Shown here in pieces: positions 18,855 to 29,279 of a stretch of DNA of 64,000 nucleotides; positions within the stretch are counted from its first letter, which is position 1, and the number at the start of each line of letters is the position of its first letter. Source of the stretch: Chloroflexota bacterium (GTDB lineage: Bacteria > Chloroflexota > Anaerolineae > Aggregatilineales > Phototrophicaceae); assembly GCA_026709625.1 (NCBI GenBank), contig JAPOSR010000051.1, positions 1 to 64,000 of the forward strand, given 5' to 3'. The notes beneath the pieces are model-generated. The model worked only from the letters and a program-made list of their open reading frames with translations, was not told where the DNA came from and searched no databases. The position numbers and the translations under genes are program-made.

Positions 18855-21458
18855 TCAAATCCGCGGCGAGGGATGGTCGTCAATGTCGTCATCGTCTTCG
18901 GTGCGCGACAAAAAATCGGCGAAGTCTTCTTCTTCATAGCTCGCCTGATAATAGTTGCCCTGTGGATAGTTCTCCGCGTAGTATTCGCCTGGTTCACCAT
19001 CTGCCGTTCCCGCAAAGTCGCTGGATTGGTCGGCATGGCGGGTGAAAGACAGCCCGCTGTCGCTTGCGTCGATGACAACCAGGTCGCCAGCGCGAAATTC
19101 GCCTTTCAGCAGGTGGATGCTCAACGGGTTTTCGATGTGCCGCTGGACAGCCCGGCGCAGCGGCCTCGCGCCGAATTGCGGGTCATAGCCTTGTCGCGCC
19201 AGCCAGCTGCGCGCCGTCTCGGTCAGATGGATAGCCAGGCTGGATTCGTTCATGCGCGCCGCCAGCTCGCGCAGCTGCAAGTCGACCATTTGCTCGACTG
19301 CTTCCAGCGTGAGCGGCTCGAAGATGATGACTTCGTCGATGCGATTGAGGAATTCGGGGCGGAAGGTATCGCGCATCGCCCGCTCAATCTGCTGATGGTC
19401 AGCCACAGCAGCGTCATCGTGCGGCAAGAAGCCCAGCGCGCCGCCTTGCCGGGCAAACTCGGTGCCCAGGTTGCTGGTCATAATCAGCACTGTATTGCGG
19501 AAGTCGACGACATGCCCCTGCCCATCAGTCATGCGTCCGTCTTCCAGCACTTGCAGCAGCGCGCTCCATACATCTGGATGCGCTTTTTCGATTTCGTCAA
19601 AGAGGATGACCCGGTAGGGTCGGCGGCGAACGGCTTCGGTCAGTTGTCCGCCAGCTTCATAGCCAACATAGCCTGGCGGCGCGCCAAACAGACGGCTGAC
19701 GGTGTGTTTTTCGCGGTACTCGCTCATATCGACGCGCACGAGGTTGTCTTCATCGTCGAACATGAACTCCGCCAGCGCTTTTGCCAATTCCGTCTTGCCG
19801 ACGCCGCTGGAGCCGAGGAAGATGAAGGAGCCTATGGGACGTTTGGGGTCTTTCAAGCCGCTGCGCGCCCGGCGGATAGCGTCCGAAAGCGCCACGATCG
19901 CCTTCTTTTGTCCGATGACGCGCCCGCTGATGACGTCTTCCATGCGCAGCAGCTTTTCCGATTCAGTTTCCAGCATGTTCTGCACTGGGATGCCCGTCCA
20001 CTGCTCGACTACCTGGGCGACATTGTCGGCGGTGACCAGTTCGTCCAGGGTATTTTCTTGACGCCAGGTGTGGTGGGCGAGCTCGTATTGCTCTTCCAGT
20101 TGGATGCGCTGCATTTTGCAATCGGCGGCGCGCTCATAATCGCGTGACAAACCGGCTGCCTGCTCTTCCATCGCCAGTTGTTCGATCGTCTCGCGCATCT
20201 CCTTGAGATAGGTTGGCATAGAAAACAGGGCGACGCGCAGCTTGGCAGCGGCTTCGTCCAACAGGTCGATGGCTTTGTCGGGCAGTTTGCGCTCGGTCAA
20301 ATAGCGGGCGGACAAACGGGCTGAAGCTTCGATGGCGTCATCGGCGATATTGACATTGTGATGCGCCTCATACCGGTCGCGCAAGCCATAGAGCATGTCG
20401 ATGGTGTCGTCGACATGCGGCTCTTCCACAAAGATGGGCGCAAATCGGCGATCAAGCGCGCTGTCTTTTTCGATGTGCTGGCGATATTCGTCCATGGTGG
20501 TCGCGCCGACAGTTTGCAGTTCGCCACGAGCCAGAGCCGGCTTCATCATATTGCCGGCGTCCATTGCGCCGCTGGAAGCGCCCGCGCCAACCACCTGATG
20601 CAGCTCGTCAATGAAGAGGATAATTTCGCCTTGCGAACGCTGGATTTCTTCGATTGTACTCTTCAGCCGCTCTTCAAATTCGCCACGGAAACGGCTGCCC
20701 GCCAGCATAGCGCTGAGGTCGAGGCTGATCACGCGTTTGCCCAGCAGCAGGTCGGGCACATCGTTGCTGGCGATTTTTTGCGCCAAGCCCTCGACTATGG
20801 CGGTCTTGCCGACGCCCGCTTGGCCGATCAGCACTGGGTTGTTTTTTGTGCGCCGGCTGAGCACCTGGATGACACGCAGAATCTCGGCATCGCGCCCGAT
20901 GACAGGATCGAGCTTGCCTTCCTGCGCCAGCCGCGTCAGGTCGGTACTGTATTTTTCCAGTGTGCGATAGCGACTCTCGGCTTGTGGATCGGTGACGCGC
21001 TGCCCGCCGCGGATGTCCTTGATGGCATCGCCGACTCGCTCGCGAGTGATGTTGTATTCGGCAAAAATCCTGGCGACTGCGGTGTTGCGCTCGCCAAGCA
21101 GAGCGAGAAAGATGTGCTCGGTGCTGATGTACTGGTCGCGCAGGCGGTTGGCTTCTTCGTTGGCGCGGTCGATGACGCTTTTCAGGCGCGGCGTGATAAA
21201 CACTTGGTTGGCACCCTGACCATAAATCGTGGCGGTGCGCGGACTTTGTCGCAGTATATCGTCCACGCGCGAGCGCAGACCACTGGCGTCAATGCTTAAC
21301 TGCTCGAGGATATGCGGCACCAAGCCGTCGGTCTGTTCGAGCAGAGCGAGCAGCAGGTGTTCGGTGTCGACCTGAGAATGGCTGTAACGGTGCAAAATTT
21401 CATAGGCGCGGGCGGCCGCGTCCTGGGCGCGTTCGGTAAAGCGGTCGAATCGGATCAT
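18855..21458 (-). CDS. ClpC-type AAA+ unfoldase, copy 2
   Basis: 867 residues. N-terminal Clp repeats ([18 protein letters not shown] and [14 protein letters not shown]) precede AAA-1 ([16 protein letters not shown]), a UVR-like short middle region ([18 protein letters not shown]) and AAA-2 ([22 protein letters not shown]). LGF in GALGFLPHD suggests ClpP binding. The C-terminal 60 residues are Tyr, Glu and Asp-rich and end [13 protein letters not shown]; this tail is absent from copy 1 and may be an adaptor or degradation-related sequence. The short middle domain argues for ClpC over ClpB. The final codons abut the repeat copy A, so the tail could have been shaped by that insertion. Confidence 0.9.
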   Translation of the reverse strand: MIRFDRFTERAQDAAARAYEILHRYSHSQVDTEHLLLALLEQTDGLVPHILEQLSIDASGLRSRVDDILRQSPRTATIYGQGANQVFITPRLKSVIDRANEEANRLRDQYISTEHIFLALLGERNTAVARIFAEYNITRERVGDAIKDIRGGQRVTDPQAESRYRTLEKYSTDLTRLAQEGKLDPVIGRDAEILRVIQVLSRRTKNNPVLIGQAGVGKTAIVEGLAQKIASNDVPDLLLGKRVISLDLSAMLAGSRFRGEFEERLKSTIEEIQRSQGEIILFIDELHQVVGAGASSGAMDAGNMMKPALARGELQTVGATTMDEYRQHIEKDSALDRRFAPIFVEEPHVDDTIDMLYGLRDRYEAHHNVNIADDAIEASARLSARYLTERKLPDKAIDLLDEAAAKLRVALFSMPTYLKEMRETIEQLAMEEQAAGLSRDYERAADCKMQRIQLEEQYELAHHTWRQENTLDELVTADNVAQVVEQWTGIPVQNMLETESEKLLRMEDVISGRVIGQKKAIVALSDAIRRARSGLKDPKRPIGSFIFLGSSGVGKTELAKALAEFMFDDEDNLVRVDMSEYREKHTVSRLFGAPPGYVGYEAGGQLTEAVRRRPYRVILFDEIEKAHPDVWSALLQVLEDGRMTDGQGHVVDFRNTVLIMTSNLGTEFARQGGALGFLPHDDAAVADHQQIERAMRDTFRPEFLNRIDEVIIFEPLTLEAVEQMVDLQLRELAARMNESSLAIHLTETARSWLARQGYDPQFGARPLRRAVQRHIENPLSIHLLKGEFRAGDLVVIDASDSGLSFTRHADQSSDFAGTADGEPGEYYAENYPQGNYYQASYEEEDFADFLSRTEDDDDIDDHPSPRI

Positions 21459-21590
21459 GACATGTCCTCGGTCGGCGGACTAGCAGGCGCGCTGCGAAAG
21501 CCTATTTTACTATCAGCTGAGAATCGCGCACAGCCTACTCAGGCTAGGATAGCGGCTGTGTGTTAGAGAATTGTAAATGCAAAAGCAGCG

Positions 21591-22034
21591 CTAGGCATTT
21601 CGAGACTCTTGATGTCCAAATGGAACACCGATATTGAAGGCAACGGTCGTGGCAACAAGCTCGAGCTGGTCAGGAAGAACATTGCCGATTCTTTTGGTGA
21701 AGCGTTGAGTTGCCACAGATTTCACCTGAAAAGTGTCTGCGCCCGAGTCTTTTCTGAGTCGATTTGTGCCATCTCGCTGTATAGGAACAATCCAGAAAAA
21801 GCCATTCTTTACAAACCAATCTTTCCAGGACCGCAGGGGAACGGCAATCCGCAAATCTACCTCCCATTTTGCGACAATGCTCAAGACGAGGGCTGGGCGA
21901 ATCTTGTCTATTTCATCACCGGTAGTCGGCAGTTTGGAGGCAGGCGCACCGACCGCCTCTTGTTGGTTAGACATGGGCGAATTGAAATTCACCAGCCATA
22001 TATCGCCGCGCTGCGGATCATCTGACTTCGGCAT
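21591..22034 (-). CDS. PemK/MazF-like toxin
   Basis: 147 residues from the ATG at 22034. The start (QRGDIWLVNFNSP) matches the first strand of PemK/MazF endoribonucleases, and IDKIRPALVLSI matches the RPALVL strand that follows. Later segments (VPLRSWKDW, QVKSVATQRF) fit the toxin core. It would cleave mRNA if active. It overlaps the end of the XRE-ImmA/IrrE gene by 17 bases, so the two are coupled. The family usually pairs with an AbrB or MetJ-type antitoxin; here the partner is different. Confidence 0.75.
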   Translation of the reverse strand: MPKSDDPQRGDIWLVNFNSPMSNQQEAVGAPASKLPTTGDEIDKIRPALVLSIVAKWEVDLRIAVPLRSWKDWFVKNGFFWIVPIQRDGTNRLRKDSGADTFQVKSVATQRFTKRIGNVLPDQLELVATTVAFNIGVPFGHQESRNA

Positions 22035-23214
22035 CGAATTCCTCGTCGTAATCGTCGAATACCTCATAGGCTTCGAAGATCTCAAAGTCATCTTCCGCTG
22101 CAAGTTTGAACGCCCGTTCCATAGCTGCATTGCGTTCTTCTCCGGGCATTGCCATCAAATCATATACAGTCAAATGTTCCGAGTTAACTTGTTCAGACTC
22201 CGCTTCCCAAACATCTAAGCCTATTTGTGCCATGCGATCAGGAGAAATCAGACCCTCAGCGACTGCGCGCTGAGCCATTTGCTTTATTTGCAAAGGTTCC
22301 TCATCGCCCAGATACTCGCCTGGCTCGTCTTTTCGCCATCCGCGTTTCGATAGTTCTATGAACTGATTCTTGTAAGCCCTATTGTTGATAATGCCCAGGT
22401 CTCTTGCGCGTCCCAGCCATGCCGCCATGCTCATGCCATATTTTCGCTTTAGCGTCTTGAGTTCTTGCCAATCTAGTTCAAATCGGTTGTTGCCCAGCTC
22501 GCGCAGAGCGTGCTCCGCGGGCACCAGCAAAGCCGCCGCAAAACGATGCGCGAGCTTTTCTTCGTCCTCGACCGCATTGGATGTATCCATAACCAGATGA
22601 CCAATTTCGTGGGCGAGTGTGAAGCGAATGCGATCGGCGCTTCGATTCTGGTTAACCACGGTAACTGGGTAATCGCCGCGCCAGCCGGACAATCCATCAA
22701 ATTGTCCACTTTTGTCGTCCCAGCTGATTACAATTAAGCCCCGATCTTCAGCCGTCTGCACCAGATTGTCCAATGGACGATCGCCCACGTCCCAACGCCT
22801 GCGCAGGCGATTCGCTTGCCTTTCGGCATCTTCAAAGTGGCAAACTGGAACTGGCTTTGGCAAGGCGGCCTTCGCGTTCGGATACAGAAGGGAATGCAAT
22901 TCGACTTGCAATTCCGCCAAATCTGACGCATACGCCATAATCGCTTCTTGCTCTCTTTTGCCGAATCCGCTCTGTCGCCGAAACGTTGACCACCGCACTT
23001 CTGTTTCAGGTTGATGCGTAAAGTACGAGCCCGGCACATCCAGTACACTACTTGCCAGCAACAAGTAACGTGCCGACGGAAAGCTCTTTTCATTTTCGTA
23101 CTTTGAAATAGCCTGCTTCGTGACGCTAAATCCAGCTTCCTGGACAGCGTCTGCCAACTGCTGCTGAGTCATGCCCGCCAGCATGCGCGCCTGTTTAAGT
23201 CTGGCTCCAATCAT
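22018..23214 (-). CDS. XRE-family regulator with ImmA/IrrE metallopeptidase domain
   Basis: 398 residues. Residues 1-65 are a helix-turn-helix (LKQARMLAGMTQQQLAD, then SVTKQAISKYENEKSFPSA). A ImmA/IrrE (COG2856) domain is at about 150-270, with the zinc motif HEIGH in RFTLAHEIGHLVMD and the downstream AHRFAAALLVP segment. The C-terminus is long and acidic. AGGAGG precedes the ATG. Such proteins repress their own operon and can be relieved by proteolysis. Overlap with the PemK-like gene makes it a candidate antitoxin. Confidence 0.88.
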   Translation of the reverse strand: MIGARLKQARMLAGMTQQQLADAVQEAGFSVTKQAISKYENEKSFPSARYLLLASSVLDVPGSYFTHQPETEVRWSTFRRQSGFGKREQEAIMAYASDLAELQVELHSLLYPNAKAALPKPVPVCHFEDAERQANRLRRRWDVGDRPLDNLVQTAEDRGLIVISWDDKSGQFDGLSGWRGDYPVTVVNQNRSADRIRFTLAHEIGHLVMDTSNAVEDEEKLAHRFAAALLVPAEHALRELGNNRFELDWQELKTLKRKYGMSMAAWLGRARDLGIINNRAYKNQFIELSKRGWRKDEPGEYLGDEEPLQIKQMAQRAVAEGLISPDRMAQIGLDVWEAESEQVNSEHLTVYDLMAMPGEERNAAMERAFKLAAEDDFEIFEAYEVFDDYDEEFDAEVR

Positions 23215-23263
23215 TCATCGCCTCCTCATCCTGTTGACAAGTTTACTATTTTTGCACAAAAAA

Positions 23264-24442
23264 TCAACGACTTGACTCCAACATCTCCGCATACACGCGC
23301 TCCACAGCCGCTGCCGCGCGCGCCCAGCTGTATCGTTCTCGCGCCAGCCGCCGAGCCGCCGCGCCCATTTGCCGCCGCGCCTGTTCATCTTGCAGCAGCA
23401 GGCGCAGCTTTTCCGCGAAAGCCGGGGCGGTCGCTTCCGTCACGAATCCAGCCCCCGCTTCTGCGACCTCGTTCATGTTGCAGCCCGGCGAAAGCACGAC
23501 GGGCAGGCTCGCAGCCAGCGCCTCGAGCACGGCGATTGGCTGGCCTTCGCCGACAGCCGGCAAAGCAAGAATATCGGCCGCGCCCAGCGCCTCCAGCCGC
23601 CGCGAGCCGTCCAGGTAGCCCGCGAAGACAATGCGCTCATCTCTCGCCGCCATATTGCGCAGCGTCCGCAGCATGCCTTCGTCAGGCCCCGCGATCAGCA
23701 AGCGACTATCTGCGACATTCGCCGCGAGAAAAGCCCGCAGCAGCACATCGACGCCTTTGCGCGCTTGCAAACGTCCCATGTACAAAATGGTCGGCGCCTT
23801 GCCCAAGCCAAAGCGCGCGCGAAAATCGGTCGCAGCGGGCAGCGATGCGAATTCATGCAGGTTCACGCCATTGGGGATCACACTGGTCAGGGGCTGCCGA
23901 GGTGCGCCCAAGTCCGCCCAAAGCCGCTCTGCCTCGCTCTGTTCAGCGTCCGTCAAGGCGATGATATGGCCTATGCGCGCAAGCAGCCGCCCGCTCAGCA
24001 GCCTGTCCCACCCCGCCTTGAGCCGAGTTCGCCCGGTGCCGAGAGAGAGAGTGCCATGCGGCGACAGCGCAATCGGCGCATTCACAGCCTCCGCAAGTGG
24101 CGTCACCAACAGATTCTCCGCCGTGCGCAGCTCATGAAGGTGCAGCACATCGACATCGGGCAAGATGGCTTTGGCAGCCCTGCGCAGGTCGCGCGGCGTC
24201 GACAGATTCAGCCGCCCGCGCAGCCAGACCGAGGCGTTGCGACAGCGCACGATGCGGATACCGCCATGCGTCTCATCCAAAAGACCGGCATAGCGCCGCC
24301 GCTGATCCAGCGCGTCTGTCGTCAGGATGGTGATTCGATGCCCGCGCGCCGCCAGCGCCCCGGCCAGCCCCTCAACCGCGCGGACGACGCCGCCAAAGGC
24401 ATAAGCTGGCGCGTAGTAGGGCGTCAGCTGCAAGATGTGCAT
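23264..24442 (-). CDS. Family 4 glycosyltransferase (GT-B fold)
   Basis: 392 residues. It begins MHILQLTPYYAPAYAFGGVVRAVEGLAGALAARG (landmarks LTPYYAPAYAFGG), typical of GT4 enzymes with the Gly-rich acceptor loop. The donor half contains NGVNLHEF, LYMGRLQARKGVDVLLRAF (landmark GRLQARKG), and the E-x7-E region EGQPIAVLEALA. It transfers a sugar from a nucleotide donor in cell-surface polysaccharide synthesis. Six bases downstream of the flippase gene on the same strand, suggesting a shared polysaccharide pathway. Acceptor unknown. Confidence 0.88.
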   Translation of the reverse strand: MHILQLTPYYAPAYAFGGVVRAVEGLAGALAARGHRITILTTDALDQRRRYAGLLDETHGGIRIVRCRNASVWLRGRLNLSTPRDLRRAAKAILPDVDVLHLHELRTAENLLVTPLAEAVNAPIALSPHGTLSLGTGRTRLKAGWDRLLSGRLLARIGHIIALTDAEQSEAERLWADLGAPRQPLTSVIPNGVNLHEFASLPAATDFRARFGLGKAPTILYMGRLQARKGVDVLLRAFLAANVADSRLLIAGPDEGMLRTLRNMAARDERIVFAGYLDGSRRLEALGAADILALPAVGEGQPIAVLEALAASLPVVLSPGCNMNEVAEAGAGFVTEATAPAFAEKLRLLLQDEQARRQMGAAARRLARERYSWARAAAAVERVYAEMLESSR

Positions 24443-24448
24443 GCGCCG

Positions 24449-25981
24449 CTACCCGCTCATGTCAATATCGCGCTTCCAGATGCGCCGCAGCTGCGAGCCG
24501 CCAGGCAGCGCCGCCAGCAGCCGATAGAGCAGATCCCAGTCGTCCGCGCCCAGCACGCGCATCGCCAAAATGCCGCCCGCATAGACGCAGAGCCCGCTCG
24601 CCACCGGCAGGGCGATGAATGCCTCGCGCAGCACCAGCATCGTCAGGGCGGCCGGCGCGCAGATCAGCAGCAGACGCGCGGCTTTGCCAGCCAATGCCAG
24701 CGCTCGCCAGCCCAGCGCGCGAAAGCTCGCTAGCAGCAGCGCGACAATCAACAACTCGCCGACGATAGACGCGACGACTGCGCCGCGCGCATCCCCCCAA
24801 CTGGCGAGCAGCAGCAGGGTCAGCGCGACATTGAGCGCCAAGCCGCAAGCGCGAATCGCCAGCAGATGCCGCTGCCGATTTTGAATGAGCAGCGCCTTGC
24901 TGAAGACATTGCCGAACATGGTGATGGCGGTGAACCAGATCAGCAGGCGCAGAATATCTGCCGATGGCGCATACGTCTCGCCCAGCAGCGGCAGGATGAT
25001 CGCCTCGGCCAAGATGCTGATGCCCAGCGCCAGCGGCAGCCCAACCAGCAGCATGTACAGCGCCAGTTTTTCGATCAAGAAACCGAAGATGGGGTTGCAT
25101 CCCTGTTCATGATAGCGCGAAAGCAGCGGATACGCCGCCACCAGCACCGAGCTGCTGACCAGCTCAATCACGCCATAATTGATCACAAATGCGACCACCA
25201 GATAGCCCGTGATGCGCTCGCCCAGGATGCCGGTCGTCAAGAGCTTGTCGGCATGCTGATAAGCCAGGCTGAGCAGCGCTGACAGCGCCAGTGGCGCGCT
25301 GTTGACCAGCAGCCGGCGGGTGAGCTCGCGGTCCAGGGGAAATTGCGGTTTGATGCCAGCGCGAAAGTTTAGACTCGCCAGCGCCAGCGAGCGCAAAATG
25401 CCCGAAAAAATGGCGGCTGCATACACGCCCAGCAGACCCCAGCCCAATGTCAAAGCCAGAATCGCCACGCCGATGCGCAGGAAAATATGGATAATCTCGA
25501 CCGCCGCGGTCAGCGCCATACGCTCGCGCGCGATCAGCAGATCATAAGCCATGTTGCCGAAGATGTCGACGAAGAGATTGCAGCCAGCCAGCGCCGCAAA
25601 TGCCCGCAGAGTCTCGCTGTAGCCCAGCGCCAGGCTGTTCATGCCCACATAAGCCAGCAGCGCCAGCAACGTTTGCGAGAAGAGCATGGCTGTCCAGTAC
25701 TTGCCGGCTTTTTCTGGCGCGCGCGCGACATCGCGAATGACGATCAATCCCATGCTGAAGCTGGCGAGCGCAGCCGCATTCGCCATTAGCCCGCCGATCG
25801 TGCCATAGATGCCGTATTCACCGGGTCCCAGCCACAGCGAGAGCACCAATTGCCAGCCAAAGAGCGCGCCTTTGCTGACCACGCTGGCGGTCATCAAGGC
25901 GCTGATATTGCGGGCGGCGCGGCGCGCATCGTCGCCCTTCATAGAAGTCGCTGAAGTCGCTCGCATTGTGCTGGGTGTCAT
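24449..25981 (-). CDS. Polysaccharide flippase (MOP superfamily, Wzx-like)
   Basis: About 510 residues from the ATG at 25981, which follows AAGGCG; the frame extends 26 codons further but into the divergent ligase promoter. There are 12-14 hydrophobic helices. The first (NISALMTASVVSKGALFGWQLVLSLWLGPGEYGIYGTIGG, landmarks SVVSKGALF and LGPGEYGIY) is typical of polysaccharide exporters, as is the later YSETLRAFAALAG region. It would move lipid-linked glycans across the membrane. Coupled to the GT4 gene just downstream; divergent from the folylpolyglutamate synthase-like gene. Confidence 0.85.
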   Translation of the reverse strand: MTPSTMRATSATSMKGDDARRAARNISALMTASVVSKGALFGWQLVLSLWLGPGEYGIYGTIGGLMANAAALASFSMGLIVIRDVARAPEKAGKYWTAMLFSQTLLALLAYVGMNSLALGYSETLRAFAALAGCNLFVDIFGNMAYDLLIARERMALTAAVEIIHIFLRIGVAILALTLGWGLLGVYAAAIFSGILRSLALASLNFRAGIKPQFPLDRELTRRLLVNSAPLALSALLSLAYQHADKLLTTGILGERITGYLVVAFVINYGVIELVSSSVLVAAYPLLSRYHEQGCNPIFGFLIEKLALYMLLVGLPLALGISILAEAIILPLLGETYAPSADILRLLIWFTAITMFGNVFSKALLIQNRQRHLLAIRACGLALNVALTLLLLASWGDARGAVVASIVGELLIVALLLASFRALGWRALALAGKAARLLLICAPAALTMLVLREAFIALPVASGLCVYAGGILAMRVLGADDWDLLYRLLAALPGGSQLRRIWKRDIDMSG

Positions 25982-26045
25982 TCGCCTTGCCAAAATCTCT
26001 TGCAGCGGGCAGGATACCGCCTGTGCCAGCCACGGAACTGCGCCA

Positions 26046-27365
26046 ATGATCGATAGCATGGAAGCGGCTATACGCTACATTTTTCAGACTCGCCGCCGTC
26101 TGGACAAATCCCCGCGCGCACTCGATGAGTATACACGCGATACCGCGCCCACGCTCAGGCTGCTGGCGCGGACGGGCTTGCCCGCTCAACAGCGCGATAC
26201 CATCGTCGTAACCGGCAGTCGCGGCAAAGGCAGCGTGTCCGCTATCACAGCCAAGTTGTTGAGCGCCATGGGGCGGCGCGCCGGCACGATAACCAGCCCG
26301 CACCTCGTGCATTGGAACGAGCGCATCCGCGTGGCTGGCCGCATGATCCCCAGCCAGGACTTTCTGCGCATATTGCGCGCGCTGCAGCCGCATATCGACG
26401 CCGAAATCGCGCGGCTGGCAGCCGGGCAATATCTCAGCCCGCAAGGCATCTTCCTGGCGATTGCGCTGCGCTATTTTGACGAGCAGCATGTCGATGTAGC
26501 TGTGCTGGAAGTGGGCCGCGGCGGCCGCTTTGACGATATCGCTGTCGTGCCCAATCAATTGGCGCTCTTCACGCCGATCATGCTGGAACACACGGCGCTG
26601 CTGGGCGAGAGTCTGGCGCGAATCGCCTGGCACAAAGCTGGCATCATCAATGCGGGCGGCGATGCCATTAGTCTGCCACAGGCTGACGAAGCCGCTGCCC
26701 AGCTGCGCAAAGAAGCCGCGCGGCAAAATGCTCGGCTGGTTGTGCTGCGCGAGGACGACCTGGCCGAGTTTGTGGCTCGCCGCGCCAATGGGCAGCTCAT
26801 CCGGCTGCCCGCCTATGGCGAGTTGGTCCTGCCGCTGCTGGGGCGTTATCAGCTGGCAAACGCCACCTTGGCCATCCGCGCCGCCGAATGCTTTGGGCTG
26901 GACGAAACGGCGCTGCGCAGGGGCCTGGCGGCGGTGCAGTGGCCGGGGCGCGCGCAGCAACTGGACGAATCGCCGCGCGTCATCATTGACGGAGCCATCA
27001 CGCCGACTTCCGCGCGCTCCTTTGTGCAGAGCCTGGAGTCGCTGCCTGCGCCAGTCGTTTCTATCGTTGGCGTCCCGCGCGACCGTGACTACAGCGGCGT
27101 TTATAAGGCGATGGCGGCTGTCAGCAATGCGCTGGTCATCACCGAGACCGACATCAACCCCAGCACGCGCTTCCCCGCCCGAGCCGATGCGCTGCGAGCC
27201 GCGCGCCACGCCTGTGATGATGTTCACTATGCCGCGAATCTGCCCGCTGCCTTTGCCCTGGCGCGCAGCCTGGCCGGCGCAAGCGGCACGATCTTGCTGG
27301 CTGGCTCCTTGATGCTCATTGGCGAGTGCATGTTGCTCTGGGATATTGATACGACGGTGATTTGA
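26046..27365 (+). CDS. Folylpolyglutamate/dihydrofolate synthase-like Mur ligase
   Basis: About 439 residues starting at MIDSMEAAIRYIF (26046), or at 26058. The P-loop VTGSRGKGSVSA, the TSPHLVHWNERIRVAG segment and HKAGII are hallmarks of FolC. The C-terminal Mur ligase domain contains WPGRAQQLDESPRVIIDGA (landmark WPGRAQ). FolC adds glutamate to folate using ATP. The GSRGKGS motif departs from the common GTNGKGS, so a related substrate is possible. Divergent from the flippase with overlapping upstream regions. Confidence 0.8.
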   Translation: MIDSMEAAIRYIFQTRRRLDKSPRALDEYTRDTAPTLRLLARTGLPAQQRDTIVVTGSRGKGSVSAITAKLLSAMGRRAGTITSPHLVHWNERIRVAGRMIPSQDFLRILRALQPHIDAEIARLAAGQYLSPQGIFLAIALRYFDEQHVDVAVLEVGRGGRFDDIAVVPNQLALFTPIMLEHTALLGESLARIAWHKAGIINAGGDAISLPQADEAAAQLRKEAARQNARLVVLREDDLAEFVARRANGQLIRLPAYGELVLPLLGRYQLANATLAIRAAECFGLDETALRRGLAAVQWPGRAQQLDESPRVIIDGAITPTSARSFVQSLESLPAPVVSIVGVPRDRDYSGVYKAMAAVSNALVITETDINPSTRFPARADALRAARHACDDVHYAANLPAAFALARSLAGASGTILLAGSLMLIGECMLLWDIDTTVI

Positions 27366-27442
27366 ACACGCGCGCCAGTTGACAGTCGCAGGATATCTCT
27401 GTAGGCTCTGCGCCAGCCGCAAGGGCAGAAAGGGCGGGAGCA

Positions 27443-28117
27443 ATGGAACACCCCCGGCAAACGCAGGCAAGCATGGCGGCGCGCATCATGCGCTTTGACG
27501 AGCTGAAGCGCAAGGGCATCCCCATCATGTTCATTGACAGCATGCTGCCGGGACACATGCGCATGAATTATGCTGTGATTGGCGATACCGCCGCCGAAAA
27601 CCCCGACTACAGCATCCAGCGCGCCATCACCGAGCCGCATCGTTATCAGATCGGCATGGCTTGGGCGCCGCCGGGCTGCGGACCAGCCTGGCACACGCAC
27701 GATTATGTCGAATCATTCTTCATTCTGACCGGCCCCTGGACATTCTATTGGGGCAACGAAGACGATCCCGACAAGGTCGAGGGCGAATTTGTGCTCAACG
27801 AATGGGACATGATATCTCTGCCGCCGGGCATGTACCGCAGCTTTGAATACAGCGGCGAGGCGATTGGCTGGTTCTTCGCCGTGCTGGAATCGCACCAGGT
27901 CTACGCCGGCAAAGACCCCTACTGGTCGCCCCAGGTCGAAGCGGCGGCTCGCGACAATGGCTATGCAGCTGATGCGCGTGGCAAAATGCTGCATCCGCCC
28001 GATTATGAAGCGCAAAAGCAGCGGCAGAGCGACTTCTTGCTGCGGACATTCCGCGAGCGAACTGGCGTTGCCCTGCGCGACTTTCGGCCGCCAAGCCAGC
28101 CGGGAGGCAGCGCATGA
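27443..28117 (+). CDS. Cupin-domain protein
   Basis: 224 residues. The central cupin has HTHDYVESFFIL as its first metal motif and a second one around LPPGMYRSFEYSG. The HTH-D-E layout suggests a bound metal ion, but the second motif lacks an obvious His. The N-terminal 70 residues and C-terminal 60 are not assigned. The stop overlaps the MetE-like start by four bases (ATGA), so this is the first gene of a three-gene operon with a MetE-like and a HisD-like protein. Role in degradation of a small organic acid is inference. Confidence 0.75.
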   Translation: MEHPRQTQASMAARIMRFDELKRKGIPIMFIDSMLPGHMRMNYAVIGDTAAENPDYSIQRAITEPHRYQIGMAWAPPGCGPAWHTHDYVESFFILTGPWTFYWGNEDDPDKVEGEFVLNEWDMISLPPGMYRSFEYSGEAIGWFFAVLESHQVYAGKDPYWSPQVEAAARDNGYAADARGKMLHPPDYEAQKQRQSDFLLRTFRERTGVALRDFRPPSQPGGSA

Positions 28118-29262
28118 AGACCAGCTCCGAGCGCATTTTGACCACGCATGTCGGCAGCATGCCTCGCCCGCAATCGGTGGTCGACCAGTTGTTTGCCCAA
28201 GACCAGGGTCGGGCTTATGTCCTCGCCCAATTCGACCGCGTGATGCAGACAGCTGTGCGCGAAGTCGCTGCCAAACAAGTCGCCGCCGGCGTCGACATCA
28301 TTAGCGATGGCGAGATGAGCAAGATCAGCTATGCAACCTACATCCGCCACCGCTTCACTGGCTTTGAAATCGCTGAGGTGCCGCGCGCCACGCCCAAAGA
28401 TCTGGACGACTTCCCGGCTTATAAGCAGCGCCTGGCTGACGCGGGCGGCACGCCCAAATACCATCGCCCGGTCGTGCGCGATGCCATCGCCATCAAAGAC
28501 CTGGCTCCTCTGGAAAAAGACATCGCCAACCTGCTGGCGGCGCGCGACGAAGCCGGCGCCATCGAAGCGTTTATGAATGCCGCCTCGCCCGGCGTCATCG
28601 CTGTCTTCCAACCCAATCAGTATTATGCCGATGACGAGCAATATCTGGGCGCGCTGGCTGATGTCATGAAAGTCGAATACGAAAAAATCACAGCCGCCGG
28701 CTTGATCCTGCAAGTTGACTGTCCTGACCTGGCGATGGGACGGCACATCCGCTTCCGCGATGACGATGCCGCCACTTTCAAACGCGCCGCCCAGGCACAG
28801 GTCGAAGCGCTGAATTATGCGCTGGAAAATGTGCCCGCCGAGCAAGCGCGCATGCACCTGTGCTGGGGCAATTATGAAGGTCCGCATCACCATGACATCG
28901 ACCTGGCGGAGATCATCGACATCGTGCTGAGCGCCAAGCCGCAAGCCATTCAGTTCGAGGGCGCAAACCCGCGACATCAGCACGAATGGGCGGTCTGGGC
29001 GCAGGCGGATATTCCCGACGACAAGATACTCATCCCCGGCTGCCTCGATACCACCACCAATTTTGTCGAGCATCCCGAGTTGGTGGCGCAGCGCATCGAA
29101 CAGTATGCTGGCATCGTCGGGCGCGCGCGCGTCATCGCCGGCACAGACTGCGGCTTTGGCACATTCGCTGGCTTTGGCGCGGTGCATCCTGATATCGCCT
29201 ATGCCAAGCTGCGTTCGCTGGCGGCTGGGGCGCAGATTGCCAGCGAGCGTCTTTGGGCATAG
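28114..29262 (+). CDS. MetE-like (cobalamin-independent methionine synthase family) protein
   Basis: 382 residues, the size of the stand-alone MetE C-terminal domain. It starts [12 protein letters not shown], as in this family, and carries the zinc ligand set: H-x-C in [11 protein letters not shown], a Glu downstream and a Cys in GTDCGFGTF. Such domain proteins transfer a methyl or alkyl group to a thiol or break C-S bonds in catabolic versions. The overlapping cupin and the HisD-like gene 17 bases downstream suggest a catabolic operon rather than methionine synthesis. The substrate is not evident. Confidence 0.82.
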   Translation: MKTSSERILTTHVGSMPRPQSVVDQLFAQDQGRAYVLAQFDRVMQTAVREVAAKQVAAGVDIISDGEMSKISYATYIRHRFTGFEIAEVPRATPKDLDDFPAYKQRLADAGGTPKYHRPVVRDAIAIKDLAPLEKDIANLLAARDEAGAIEAFMNAASPGVIAVFQPNQYYADDEQYLGALADVMKVEYEKITAAGLILQVDCPDLAMGRHIRFRDDDAATFKRAAQAQVEALNYALENVPAEQARMHLCWGNYEGPHHHDIDLAEIIDIVLSAKPQAIQFEGANPRHQHEWAVWAQADIPDDKILIPGCLDTTTNFVEHPELVAQRIEQYAGIVGRARVIAGTDCGFGTFAGFGAVHPDIAYAKLRSLAAGAQIASERLWA

Positions 29263-29279
29263 CCAGACGGAGGAAACTC

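Noticed and set aside
23369..24733. 454-codon plus-strand frame opposite the glycosyltransferase
   Set aside because: Composition is Arg/Gln-rich as expected for an antisense shadow; GT4 motifs on the minus strand are convincing.
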